The notes under the pieces were generated by a model. The model had not been told where the DNA came from, did no database searches, and saw only the letters and a list, made by a program, of their open reading frames with translations. DNA of 57,921 nt from Candidatus Woesearchaeota archaeon. GTDB taxonomy: Archaea > Nanobdellota > Nanobdellia > Woesearchaeales > UBA525. The stretch is from NCBI GenBank assembly GCA_028818155.1, contig JAPPOH010000004.1:1-57921 (forward strand), given 5' to 3'. A program made the translations under genes and the position numbers. Shown piece after piece: positions 9,503 through 16,809 of the stretch (position 1 is its first letter; each line of letters opens with the position of its first letter).

Positions 9503-10765
9503 TTATACGTCCTCTGCTGCGTCTGCAGCGACTGGTTCAGGAGTAGCTCCATCACCTCGGACATTGTTTTTCAGGTTGTGGATCTCTCGCAAGATCTCTT
9601 TTGCAAGGGAAACCGCTTCTCTGAAGAGTTCTCGTTGGCCTTCTTCTGCGTCAGCAATGTCGTCCAAGATGTAGCCGAACTCGTCTAAGAGTGCGTCCAA
9701 GCTGGAGACGTCAGCGCCAGCATCATCTAATCTGTCGCGTGCGTTCCAGAACTTCTCTTCTGCGTTCTCAAGTCGCTGTGCGAGTTTGCCCACTTTATCA
9801 GCAACGACATGGTGCTTTGCTTTCTTGGTCCAGTCTTTGACTTGGGACCATGCGTCTCTGAGTTCAGCTGCTACTGCCTTCACATCTTCTGAGCTTGGCT
9901 CGTCACCGAGTGCTTCAGCCTTCGCTTTCGCATCCTCTACTTGGCTTCTGGCGTCAGCAATTTTCGCGAGCATGTCTGCTAAGCGCTCTTCGTTCTCAAC
10001 ATTGCTTTCCACGTAGTTTTGGATTCTGTCGAGCTGTCCTAAGAGTGTATCAGCAGCTTGCACGAGGTGCCTGCCTGCGTTTGCCCTGTAGTCCTTGCGG
10101 AGGTCATCACATTCTGTAGAGTCGTCTCCTTTGCACTCGTTAAATCGTTCTCGAGCGTTGCGGAACTTCTCCTTCGTGTCTTGGTACCTGTCACGAGCGT
10201 TCTTGTACTTCTCATGCACATTCTGTGCTCGGTCACGTGCCATCTTCATCCTGTCACGAACGCCTGGCTTGTCGCCATCACGGCCATTGTTCCACTTGCG
10301 CTTCTCGACCTCGCCTGTTTCTGGGTTCACTCTGCCAGCTCTGCCACGCTTGATGACATTGCCATCAGCATCAACGCGGCCTTGCCGCTCTCTGCCCTTG
10401 AGCACGTTCCCATCTGCATCACGCTTCACGTGCCTGTCACGGCCACCCATCAAGTCGCCATCAGCATCTCTGTGTCGGACCTTCGTGCCTGTGTGCACGT
10501 TCCCGTCAGCATCTTTGTGCTGCACTCGCTTGATCGTGTGGGTGTTTCCGTCATCATCAGTCACACGCTTGGCGCGCGCACGTGTATTCTCGTTGCTCTT
10601 GTGTCGTGTTGTGGTGCCGTCCTCCGCGTGTCGCGTCGTGTCACCATCACTATCCATTGCTGTATCATCTACTGCTGCGCTCGCGCCGAGTGATTCGGCG
10701 AACGATCCCATTGGGAGCGTTACCATGAGTATCGCAAGCAACAGTGCTATTGGTTTTGTATTCAT
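9503..10765 (-). CDS. Secreted protein with DxDGN repeats and coiled-coil
   Basis: Translation most likely starts at the ATG at 10765, which has GGAGG nine bases upstream and opens a signal peptide (MNTKPIALLLAILMVTLPMGSFA). Residues ~35-170 hold at least five repeats of about 20 residues centred on H/R-x-D-A-D-G-N/D, each followed by a basic, Gly-containing stretch; they resemble short beta-hairpin or calcium-loop repeats. Residues ~170-400 are highly charged and helical, probably coiled-coil. The length is 420 aa. A TTTATAAGG box near 10867 suggests a ~75-nt leader. The function is unknown; an extracellular structural or binding role is likely. Confidence 0.7.
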   Translation of the reverse strand: MNTKPIALLLAILMVTLPMGSFAESLGASAAVDDTAMDSDGDTTRHAEDGTTTRHKSNENTRARAKRVTDDDGNTHTIKRVQHKDADGNVHTGTKVRHRDADGDLMGGRDRHVKRDADGNVLKGRERQGRVDADGNVIKRGRAGRVNPETGEVEKRKWNNGRDGDKPGVRDRMKMARDRAQNVHEKYKNARDRYQDTKEKFRNARERFNECKGDDSTECDDLRKDYRANAGRHLVQAADTLLGQLDRIQNYVESNVENEERLADMLAKIADARSQVEDAKAKAEALGDEPSSEDVKAVAAELRDAWSQVKDWTKKAKHHVVADKVGKLAQRLENAEEKFWNARDRLDDAGADVSSLDALLDEFGYILDDIADAEEGQRELFREAVSLAKEILREIHNLKNNVRGDGATPEPVAADAAEDV

Positions 10766-10890
10766 ATTGTGTCCTCCATTATTATGAAAGCCGTGCGGGC
10801 GGTGTTTGGGGGGATACCCAATGGGGATGTAACCCGCTGGCTCAAGAAGGTTCGAGCAAATTTTCCTTATAAACATACTTTCTTTTGTTT

Positions 10891-10940
10891 CTTTAGGAAG
10901 CTTTAGGACTGTTTAGGACTCTTTACGACCCTTTATACGG
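10891..10940 (+). repeat. Five tandem 10-bp direct repeats in a divergent promoter
   Basis: Five consecutive 10-mers start with CTTTAGGAAG, CTTTAGGACT, GTTTAGGACT, CTTTACGACC and CTTTATACGG. The period is one helical turn, so a protein could bind the same DNA face repeatedly. The last copy forms or touches a TATA-like TTTATAC for the plus-strand gene. The repeats lie between two divergently transcribed genes for exported or membrane proteins. Confidence 0.7.
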
Positions 10941-10965
10941 GCAACATTTTAATAGTACAGGCCGT

Positions 10966-11625
10966 ATGGATGGTTTCATGCGAGTATTGGTACTGTTTTT
11001 GTTGTTGCTGCCTGGCGTTCTGGGAGCGAGTATCTCTGGGAGTGTGTATGATCTTTCTTTAGATACGGTGAACACCGCTGTGGTGACGATTGATACGACG
11101 CCGGAGCAGCGAGTTGTTGCGAAGGATGGAACGTACTCTTTCGAGGTTCCTGCCGGGAGCTATACGTTAGTTGCGAATGCTGTTGTTGATGATGAAGCGT
11201 GGGTTGTTCGTGAGGAGCTGACTGTTTCCTCGGAGGGTGCGTATACGTTAGATCTTATTTTAGAGCCTGATTTCGAGATTGATTTATCGCTTGGGGAGGC
11301 GCCTGTCGTTGATATTCCTGAAGAATCGGATGCGAAGTATATTGTGTTATTAGTAATTGCGCTCTTGGCGATTGTTGCTGTTGTTGTGTACTATATGCGT
11401 AAACTTCCATCACAAGGAGATGATGAAGAATTGTTAGTGGATGAGTACAAAGAACAGGTGTTGCGAGTGTTGAAGCAGCACAAAGGGCGGATAACGCAAC
11501 GTGAGTTGCGGAAATCCCTGCCGTTTTCTGAAGCGAAAGTTTCTTTGGTTGTGACTGAGTTAGAAGCTGATGGTATCGTGAAGAAGATTAAGAAAGGACG
11601 CGGGAATGTGATTGTGAAGGTGTGA
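10966..11625 (+). CDS. Membrane-anchored winged-helix transcriptional regulator
   Basis: A 219-aa protein with a signal peptide or first membrane helix (MRVLVLFLLLLPGVLGA) and, at residues ~22-95, a beta-sandwich like carboxypeptidase regulatory domains (GSVYD...VPAGSYTLVA). A second membrane helix follows at ~125-145 (YIVLLVIALLAIVAVVVYYM). A cytosolic winged helix at ~160-219 ends the protein (VLRVLKQHKGRITQRELRKS...KVSLVVTELEADGIVKKIKKGRGNVI). This layout is common in archaea and probably couples an outside signal to transcription. ATGs at 10966 and 10978 are both possible; each has a TATA-like box about 26 bp upstream (TTTATAC or TTTTAATA). Confidence 0.8.
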   Translation: MDGFMRVLVLFLLLLPGVLGASISGSVYDLSLDTVNTAVVTIDTTPEQRVVAKDGTYSFEVPAGSYTLVANAVVDDEAWVVREELTVSSEGAYTLDLILEPDFEIDLSLGEAPVVDIPEESDAKYIVLLVIALLAIVAVVVYYMRKLPSQGDDEELLVDEYKEQVLRVLKQHKGRITQRELRKSLPFSEAKVSLVVTELEADGIVKKIKKGRGNVIVKV

Positions 11626-12624
11626 TTATTGTAATACTTCAGGGACTGTGAGAGCGTCTTTAGGAATAGGAGTCAATGCATTTCTCCATGAACAAGTAGG
11701 AAGATCTACTATTGCGGCATAGTTTCTCTCTAATATGTTTCTAAAACCTCCATTGTAAGGGCCAAAATCTGATTCTAAATGACGAACCGAGCTAACGTCT
11801 ACACCATTTTCTGCAAGTAACGCATTTAGTTGTGTGAAAGAACAACTACTTTGTATTCCACCTGTAGACGGTCGCAGAATTCCCATTCTCCCATCAGTTC
11901 TTGCTTGCTCAATTGCGTGATTTACGAGCGCGTTAATTTCTTGTGCAGATTGGTAATTTGAGCTATCCTCTAGATCGAAGGTGTCTCTAAAATCGCCACT
12001 TACAGGGAATCCATCATCTGCTGTTTCAAGTGCCGCTTCAGCACATCCAAAGTAGAAGAGTGGTTCTCCCTGAAGATCTGAATGATTGAGAGATCCTGCT
12101 TTCAGTCTCCAAAGCATTGAACTGTAACTGTTAAATAAGCTCTTTCTCTCTGTTGGTGTACCATTAAACTGATGTGTTGAAGTTACCACGTAACCAGGAG
12201 AGTCTTCTTCGAGTTTCTTATCAGATCCATAATGAGTTCTTAGATTGAGAGGTTCCCACCACGTTCCTTCTACATCAATCAATCCCATTCTTGCCATATC
12301 GATAAATACATGTTGCCCAGGATGTAATTGTGATGGGAACTCCGCCAGCGTATCTTGAACAGGTGCACCAGGTGCAAGTTGCAACATGTAGCCACCCACC
12401 TCATTACGCCCCACGATTGCTTCTGATCGATGAACACCTCCAACGATTGTTGGACTGAACGTGAGTTGTTCTAGCCCCCTGTATTCTGGTGTGTTGCTCA
12501 ATACACCCCATAATTTTTGAAGTTGAAAAAAATCTTGTTTCGTAGCTTGTGTAGAACCCACAAACTTCATTGTACTATGAAGTCGCGTTACTGCTGCTTC
12601 CCTGCTTTGCGGCTCAGGCATCAT
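11626..12624 (-). CDS. Hypothetical protein
   Basis: A 332-aa soluble protein with no recognised family. The start is one of two consecutive ATGs (12624/12621), with a TTTAAAA box ~25 bp upstream. It has several His/Trp/Gly-containing stretches (VGGVHRSEAIVGRNEVGGYM, GTWWEPLNLRTHYG, FYFGCAEAALETADDG) and an apparent globular composition. No signal peptide or membrane helix is seen. The stop is immediately next to the stop of the convergent winged-helix gene. Confidence 0.6.
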   Translation of the reverse strand: MMPEPQSREAAVTRLHSTMKFVGSTQATKQDFFQLQKLWGVLSNTPEYRGLEQLTFSPTIVGGVHRSEAIVGRNEVGGYMLQLAPGAPVQDTLAEFPSQLHPGQHVFIDMARMGLIDVEGTWWEPLNLRTHYGSDKKLEEDSPGYVVTSTHQFNGTPTERKSLFNSYSSMLWRLKAGSLNHSDLQGEPLFYFGCAEAALETADDGFPVSGDFRDTFDLEDSSNYQSAQEINALVNHAIEQARTDGRMGILRPSTGGIQSSCSFTQLNALLAENGVDVSSVRHLESDFGPYNGGFRNILERNYAAIVDLPTCSWRNALTPIPKDALTVPEVLQ

Positions 12625-12678
12625 ACGAGAATTTATGTATTGTTTAAAAAAGCTTCTATTTTAACTCCTTGAAAGTGA

Positions 12679-14112
12679 TTATCCTTTAATAACCCCAATA
12701 GGCACTAATCGAGCAACTTTCCGCGCAATACCTGCTGAGTCAGACACTGCAATCACTTCATCCACATCCTTGTACGCGCCCGGCGCCTCTTCAGAAATAC
12801 CCTTTAATGTTGCAGCTTTAATCTGAATGCCCTTCTTCGCAAGATCTGCTCGTACATCATCAGCGGGAAAATCCTTCTTCGCCTTCATACGAGACATCAT
12901 CCTGCCAGCACCATGCGCAGTACTCCCAAAAGACTGTTCTAATGAGCCTTTCTCACCTACCAATACCCAGGAGGACGTACCCATGCTCCCAGGAATAAGA
13001 ACAGGTTGTCCAATCGCACGATACGCCTCGGGAATATCCTCAGAGCCAGCAGGAAATGCCCGAGTCGCTCCCTTACGATGCACCATCAACTCTTTCTGCT
13101 CACCGTTCACGACATGCGTCTCTCGCTTCGCGATATTGTGGCAGACGTCGTAGACTGTTTCTACAGAACAATCCGGAAAGAGTTCAATGAATGCTTGTCG
13201 GACATTATGACCGAGAATATGGCGATTACAGAACGCAAAGTTTGCTGCAGCGTTCATCGCACCCCAGAATTTCTTCGCGAGTTCGGATTTAAGCGGAGCG
13301 TAAATGAGGTTTTTATCTGGTAGTGATGCAACGATGTTCGGGTATGCATCTTCAATCATACGAATGTAATCAGAGCAAACTTGATGTCCAAAGCCTCTCG
13401 AGCCGCAGTGAATCATGACAACAACGTTTCCTTTCTGCAAACCAAATTTTTCTGCAACTTCTGAATAAACCTCATCAACAACTTGTAATTCAACAAAGTG
13501 ATTTCCAGCACCAACAGTGCCAAGCTGCCTCTTTCCTCGGTGTAAGGCACGATCAGGAACATGTTTTGGATCCGCCTCCGGTAAGCAACCGCCTGCTTCG
13601 CAATGCTCTAGATCATCTTTACTTCCATATCCATTTGCAACTGCCCATTTTGCTCCTTGTACCATAACTTCTTTCATTTCATCGGGAGTGATACGTACGC
13701 CATCAACACCAACACCAACAGGGCATGCTTTGTAGATTTTCTCCAGTAATTCGCTTTTTTTTCCTTCTACTTGTTCTTTTGTGAGGTTCGTTGTAAGTAA
13801 TCTGACCCCGCAATTTTGATCAAATCCAATACCGCCCGGAGATATAATGCCTTCTTCCATGTCAAACGCAGCAACACCGCCGATGCAATAACCATATCCT
13901 TGATGAGCATCGCTCATGACGATAGATTCACCGACAATTCCAGGCATTGATGCTACATTACATGCTTGTTGTAGTGAAGAATCTTGCTGCATTTTCTTGA
14001 CAAGGTTTTCATCAGCGAAGATTTTCACAGGTACATTCATCTTTCCAGTTGGTTCAATCTTATACACGAAGTCATTAACCTTTACGACATCGAGGACTGG
14101 TTTTTCATTCAT
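12679..14112 (-). CDS. rtcB: tRNA-splicing ligase RtcB
   Basis: A 477-aa RNA ligase that joins 2',3'-cyclic phosphate or 3'-phosphate ends to 5'-OH ends using GTP and Mn2+, chiefly in tRNA intron splicing and RNA repair. GFDQNCGVRLL (D98, C101), GNHFVELQ, HCGSRGFGHQ and GSTAHGAGRMMSR near residue 400 carry the metal ligands and the His that is guanylylated. The length is standard. A TTTAAATA box at 14135-14142 is 26 bp before the ATG. The cofactor gene archease lies ~840 bp upstream on the same strand, separated by a DUF3800 gene. Confidence 0.97.
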   Translation of the reverse strand: MNEKPVLDVVKVNDFVYKIEPTGKMNVPVKIFADENLVKKMQQDSSLQQACNVASMPGIVGESIVMSDAHQGYGYCIGGVAAFDMEEGIISPGGIGFDQNCGVRLLTTNLTKEQVEGKKSELLEKIYKACPVGVGVDGVRITPDEMKEVMVQGAKWAVANGYGSKDDLEHCEAGGCLPEADPKHVPDRALHRGKRQLGTVGAGNHFVELQVVDEVYSEVAEKFGLQKGNVVVMIHCGSRGFGHQVCSDYIRMIEDAYPNIVASLPDKNLIYAPLKSELAKKFWGAMNAAANFAFCNRHILGHNVRQAFIELFPDCSVETVYDVCHNIAKRETHVVNGEQKELMVHRKGATRAFPAGSEDIPEAYRAIGQPVLIPGSMGTSSWVLVGEKGSLEQSFGSTAHGAGRMMSRMKAKKDFPADDVRADLAKKGIQIKAATLKGISEEAPGAYKDVDEVIAVSDSAGIARKVARLVPIGVIKG

Positions 14113-14153
14113 TTTCTTTACGATTTCTCATCCATTTAAATACCCTTCGAGAG

Positions 14154-14184
14154 CCACTGGACATGCACACGCAATCATTAAATA
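14154..14184 (+). promoter_or_regulatory. CCACTGGWCAYG element plus TATA (copy 1)
   Basis: CCACTGGACATG at 14154-14165, then 11 bp, then ATTAAATA at 14177-14184. It points to a plus-strand transcript starting near 14204, which has no start codon and contains a strong hairpin. The other face of the element lies 11 bp from the rtcB TATA box, so it might also affect rtcB. Confidence 0.65.
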
Positions 14185-14203
14185 CCAGGAAAGAATCACC
14201 ATC

Positions 14204-14275
14204 ATAACGGGTAAAATCCGACAGATTAGTGTACCTGGAGGTGCACGACAAACAATATCTGTCGGTTCCGTACCT
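14204..14275 (+). ncRNA. Candidate small structured RNA (copy A)
   Basis: Downstream of the element-TATA promoter is CGGGTAAAAT (14208-14217), then a 9-bp stem CCGACAGAT / ATCTGTCGG (14218-14226 with 14257-14265). Inside it is a second stem, GTGTACC / GGTGCAC, with a TGGA loop. The outer CGG (14208-14210) can pair with CCG (14268-14270), leaving a 7-nt/2-nt internal loop. The same box and loop geometry recur at 54639. It ends against the 3' end of the convergent DUF3800 gene. Alternatively the hairpin might only serve as a terminator. Confidence 0.5.
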
Positions 14276-14896
14276 CTACTTATACACGTGATTGATATTC
14301 GTTATATTCTCTATTCGCGTAAAGTATGAATCATCGCTATTTTCAAACTTCTGAAATACAGACCATGCAACAAAATCAGCCATTTGCAAGCCTGGCCAGC
14401 CATGCGACCAACTGTGGTGAACAGCAATGCGTGCATTCCATTTTCTCTCTTTGATTTTCTTCTTCAGATACTGATTAAAATCACGTTGCAATGCTTGCTT
14501 TCCTTGCGATCTGTCAATTCGAATAACAAGTGATTTGGAATCAACACTCATTGTAGAAGCAAGCACACCACAAACATAATTATACAGTTTATGCTTATTG
14601 TTCTTTAGATATGTGCTATACAATTTCTTCTTATGCAAGACTATTGCATGGCAATGAACGTCATCCATGCATGCAATGCTCTCAAGGACGTAGTTCCGTA
14701 GGTCTTTCTTTGATTTGTTCGCCTTGAGTTCTTGGGCTCCTCGAAGAACTTTTTTGAATTTATTTCTTCGTGCATTCTTTACAAAGCGCTCGAAAAGTGT
14801 GACATTCTCTGTCCAGATTGCACCTATAACGAAATAATCGCTGCCGCGTTCGCCAAGATCTCCACTCTCATCAATGAACACATATCTTTCCGGCAT
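14276..14896 (-). CDS. DUF3800 protein (RNase H-like fold)
   Basis: A 206-aa protein with the DUF3800 signature: FIDESGDLG at residues ~7-15 and GLQMADFVAWSVF near 170-182, where the Asp/Glu residues would form an RNase H-like metal site. The family is common on mobile elements and in defence regions; its activity is not well established. The ATG at 14896 has a TTAAATA box 26 bp upstream and a CCACTGGTCATG element 11 bp beyond that. The gene separates rtcB from archease, so it is probably a later insertion. Confidence 0.85.
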   Translation of the reverse strand: MPERYVFIDESGDLGERGSDYFVIGAIWTENVTLFERFVKNARRNKFKKVLRGAQELKANKSKKDLRNYVLESIACMDDVHCHAIVLHKKKLYSTYLKNNKHKLYNYVCGVLASTMSVDSKSLVIRIDRSQGKQALQRDFNQYLKKKIKERKWNARIAVHHSWSHGWPGLQMADFVAWSVFQKFENSDDSYFTRIENITNINHVYK

Positions 14897-14918
14897 TATC
14901 TGAGAATACTATTGCCTC

Positions 14919-14948
14919 TTAAATACTCTACGTGCACATGACCAGTGG
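14919..14948 (-). promoter_or_regulatory. CCACTGGWCAYG element plus TATA (copy 2)
   Basis: On the minus strand CCACTGGTCATG (14948-14937) is followed by 11 bp and TATTTAA (14925-14919), about 26 bp before the DUF3800 ATG. The element begins just after the archease stop codon. Confidence 0.65.
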
Positions 14949-14949
14949 C

Positions 14950-15348
14950 TTAAATATCCACAACAACCTGCAACATCCATTGTCCATCTTGTTGCGTAAT
15001 TTCCATCTCCGAATACGTCACCGCCTTAAGATTCCCACCAACTTTCTTCACATCATCACCCCTGAGTGCGGCAGTTAATGTATTTCCTTCTATCCGCACG
15101 TCCGCTTCAGCTGGCACAAAGTGTTCTGTGTCCATTAAGAATAATATCTGATCGAGAAAATCGAATAATAATTTCTTATTATCGTCTGCTGTCACAGTAA
15201 CAGGAAATTCTCTGTCTTTTGCGAGCTTCTCTGGATCTGTAATAATCGCAGTCATCCCTTTGACTGCATTGGCGAAGGCCGCTTCTTTGTTTTTCCCATA
15301 CGCTCGGAACTTTGCATCCGCTGTGTGCTCTAACAACTCGTAGTTCAT
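14950..15348 (-). CDS. Archease, RtcB activator
   Basis: A 132-aa protein that speeds guanylylation and turnover of RtcB. LLEHTADAKFRAYG at the N-terminus (His and Asp metal ligands), LFDFLDQILFLMDTE in the middle and the acidic C-terminal VVVDI match the archease family. The start is placed at the ATG at 15348 because TTTAAATA at 15367-15376 is ~25 bp upstream; an ATG at 15381 overlaps that box. It is on the same strand as rtcB but no longer adjacent. Confidence 0.93.
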   Translation of the reverse strand: MNYELLEHTADAKFRAYGKNKEAAFANAVKGMTAIITDPEKLAKDREFPVTVTADDNKKLLFDFLDQILFLMDTEHFVPAEADVRIEGNTLTAALRGDDVKKVGGNLKAVTYSEMEITQQDGQWMLQVVVDI

Positions 15349-15381
15349 AACTGTGAGCAATCTCCAGGTGTTTAAATACAT

Positions 15382-15909
15382 TCAGGAATTGATGTATTCA
15401 GGGAGTGTTGTGATTGTTCTCGCTCTTTGCTTCCAGAAATCTTGTATCTTATTCCAAGTCGTGTATTGCTTACTTGGAAGCTCGCTAAATATCCGAGAGT
15501 CGCAATCATTTGCAAAACCAAACAATGTATCCCACGTTACGACATCATCATCGCTGCGCACTTGGAACCTGTGCACAGTGCTTGGGGAAAAGCCCGACCT
15601 AGGTTCCACATCGTCACCTTTTTTTGCTCGGTATGCGGCAACTGAAAAATTTGGATAGTGTAACTCTCTGCCCATCCCACGTTGGTTTCCTTTACAGATT
15701 GTGTGGTGCACTCTCCGCAATGCGCCTCTTGGCAGTTCTGTTGCGAATGCGACTTCGAGCTCCTCTTCACCCCTGAAACATGCGAGCACGTACGGTGTAT
15801 TCTCAAACGACATGTCAAAGAGTGCTGCCATCGCTTTTTGTTCTCCAATCGCGAGTACAATGCCGGAATCGCTGACGTGAGGTATTTCTGCCAGATCTGC
15901 GAGTTGCAT
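15382..15909 (-). CDS. Hypothetical protein
   Basis: A 175-aa soluble protein, no family recognised. The ATG at 15909 (MQLADLAEIPHVS) is chosen because a CATAAATAC box is ~25 bp upstream; the farther ATG at 15933 lies inside that box. It carries a mixed alpha/beta composition with RGALRRVHHTICKGNQRGMG in the middle, possibly a basic nucleic-acid or phosphate contact. No signal peptide or membrane helix. Confidence 0.6.
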   Translation of the reverse strand: MQLADLAEIPHVSDSGIVLAIGEQKAMAALFDMSFENTPYVLACFRGEEELEVAFATELPRGALRRVHHTICKGNQRGMGRELHYPNFSVAAYRAKKGDDVEPRSGFSPSTVHRFQVRSDDDVVTWDTLFGFANDCDSRIFSELPSKQYTTWNKIQDFWKQRARTITTLPEYINS

Positions 15910-15980
15910 GACATTCCTTCTGTGTGCTCTCATAAATACATTTCGCCTACCTTTTTAAACCAAGAGAGGATCCGAGCAGT

Positions 15981-16646
15981 ATGCGACTCGGATTCGTCGA
16001 AGTGAAGTACAAGCGACCTGTGACCGTGCCAGATAAGTTCACAGATCAGCTGCCGAAAAAAGTTATCCTCTTCCTGAACGTACAGTATCACAACCAGTAT
16101 GAAAACATCAAGAAACAGCTAGAAACTGCTGGGAAGGATGTTGTGAGCGTTCGACCAAAGCACGCGTGGTATGATGGACAAATTCTCGGCTGCTCAACAG
16201 AAGAATGGGACAAAGGACAAGACGCGTTCGTCTACATCGGGGATGGCCTCTTCCATCCAAAGGCGATTCTCTTCAACAACACACAGCCAGTGTACATGTA
16301 CGATCCGAAAACGGACAAGATCAAAGTATTAGAACAGAAACACTTAGAGCAGATCAACAAGCAGCGGAAAGGTGCACTGGCAAGCTTCTACGCGAGCACG
16401 AACATTGGCGTCTTAATCACCACAAAGTATGGACAGATGCGAATCCGAGATTCTCTCAAACTCCAGGAGCGTTTTCCCGAGAAAACATTCTATTTTCTTA
16501 TTGCAGATGTGATTGACTTCAGTAAATTAGAAGATTTTCCGTTCCTTGAGTGTTTTGTCAACACCGCATGTCCGAGAATCATGGATGATAATCAGAAGGT
16601 GCCTCGGCCGTTGACGAATATTGGCGATCTTGGCGTGGAGTGGTAA
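15981..16646 (+). CDS. Short Dph2-family protein (diphthamide synthesis-like)
   Basis: Dph2 is a radical-SAM-like 4Fe-4S enzyme that transfers 3-amino-3-carboxypropyl to the EF2 histidine. This 221-aa protein matches the middle and C-terminal parts only: ILGCSTEEW, VYIGDGLFHPKAILF, YDPKTDKI and FLECFVNTACPRI. Archaeal Dph2 is usually about 330-340 aa with three cluster cysteines, one per domain; here the first domain and its Cys are missing. The TATA box (TTTTTAAAC) is 26 bp before the ATG and no in-frame extension is evident, so the short form seems genuine. It may need a partner or have lost the original activity. Confidence 0.75.
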   Translation: MRLGFVEVKYKRPVTVPDKFTDQLPKKVILFLNVQYHNQYENIKKQLETAGKDVVSVRPKHAWYDGQILGCSTEEWDKGQDAFVYIGDGLFHPKAILFNNTQPVYMYDPKTDKIKVLEQKHLEQINKQRKGALASFYASTNIGVLITTKYGQMRIRDSLKLQERFPEKTFYFLIADVIDFSKLEDFPFLECFVNTACPRIMDDNQKVPRPLTNIGDLGVEW

Positions 16647-16677
16647 TGTATTTATAGTGCGAGAGTGTTTTAGTTTT

Positions 16678-16809
16678 ATGGATGCTTGTACACACGACGG
16701 CGAGTTTGCTCAACGAACGAACAAAATTCTCAATGACTACGAACACGAGAAAGGAACATACGTAACACTGGACGAGAAAGAATTTCTTAAAGAGCTTGAC
16801 ACGTGGTAG
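16678..16809 (+). CDS. Small 43-aa protein, possible antitoxin-like
   Basis: ATG at 16678 with TATTTATAG ~25 bp upstream. The 43-aa product is charged, ends VTLDEKEFLKELDTW, and has no recognised domain. Its stop codon is directly followed by the ATG of the next gene, so the two are co-translated. The size and layout resemble a small antitoxin before a toxin, but neither sequence confirms this. Confidence 0.5.
   Translation: MDACTHDGEFAQRTNKILNDYEHEKGTYVTLDEKEFLKELDTW

Noticed and set aside
10891..10940. CRISPR array
   Set aside because: The repeats are only 10 bp with no spacers. No CRISPR array or cas gene was seen anywhere in the window.
14154..14948. The inverted CCACTGG elements as terminal inverted repeats of a transposon
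   Set aside because: Only this one locus has both ends. The other copies are single and are placed at fixed distance from TATA boxes, which favours a promoter element. No transposase is present.
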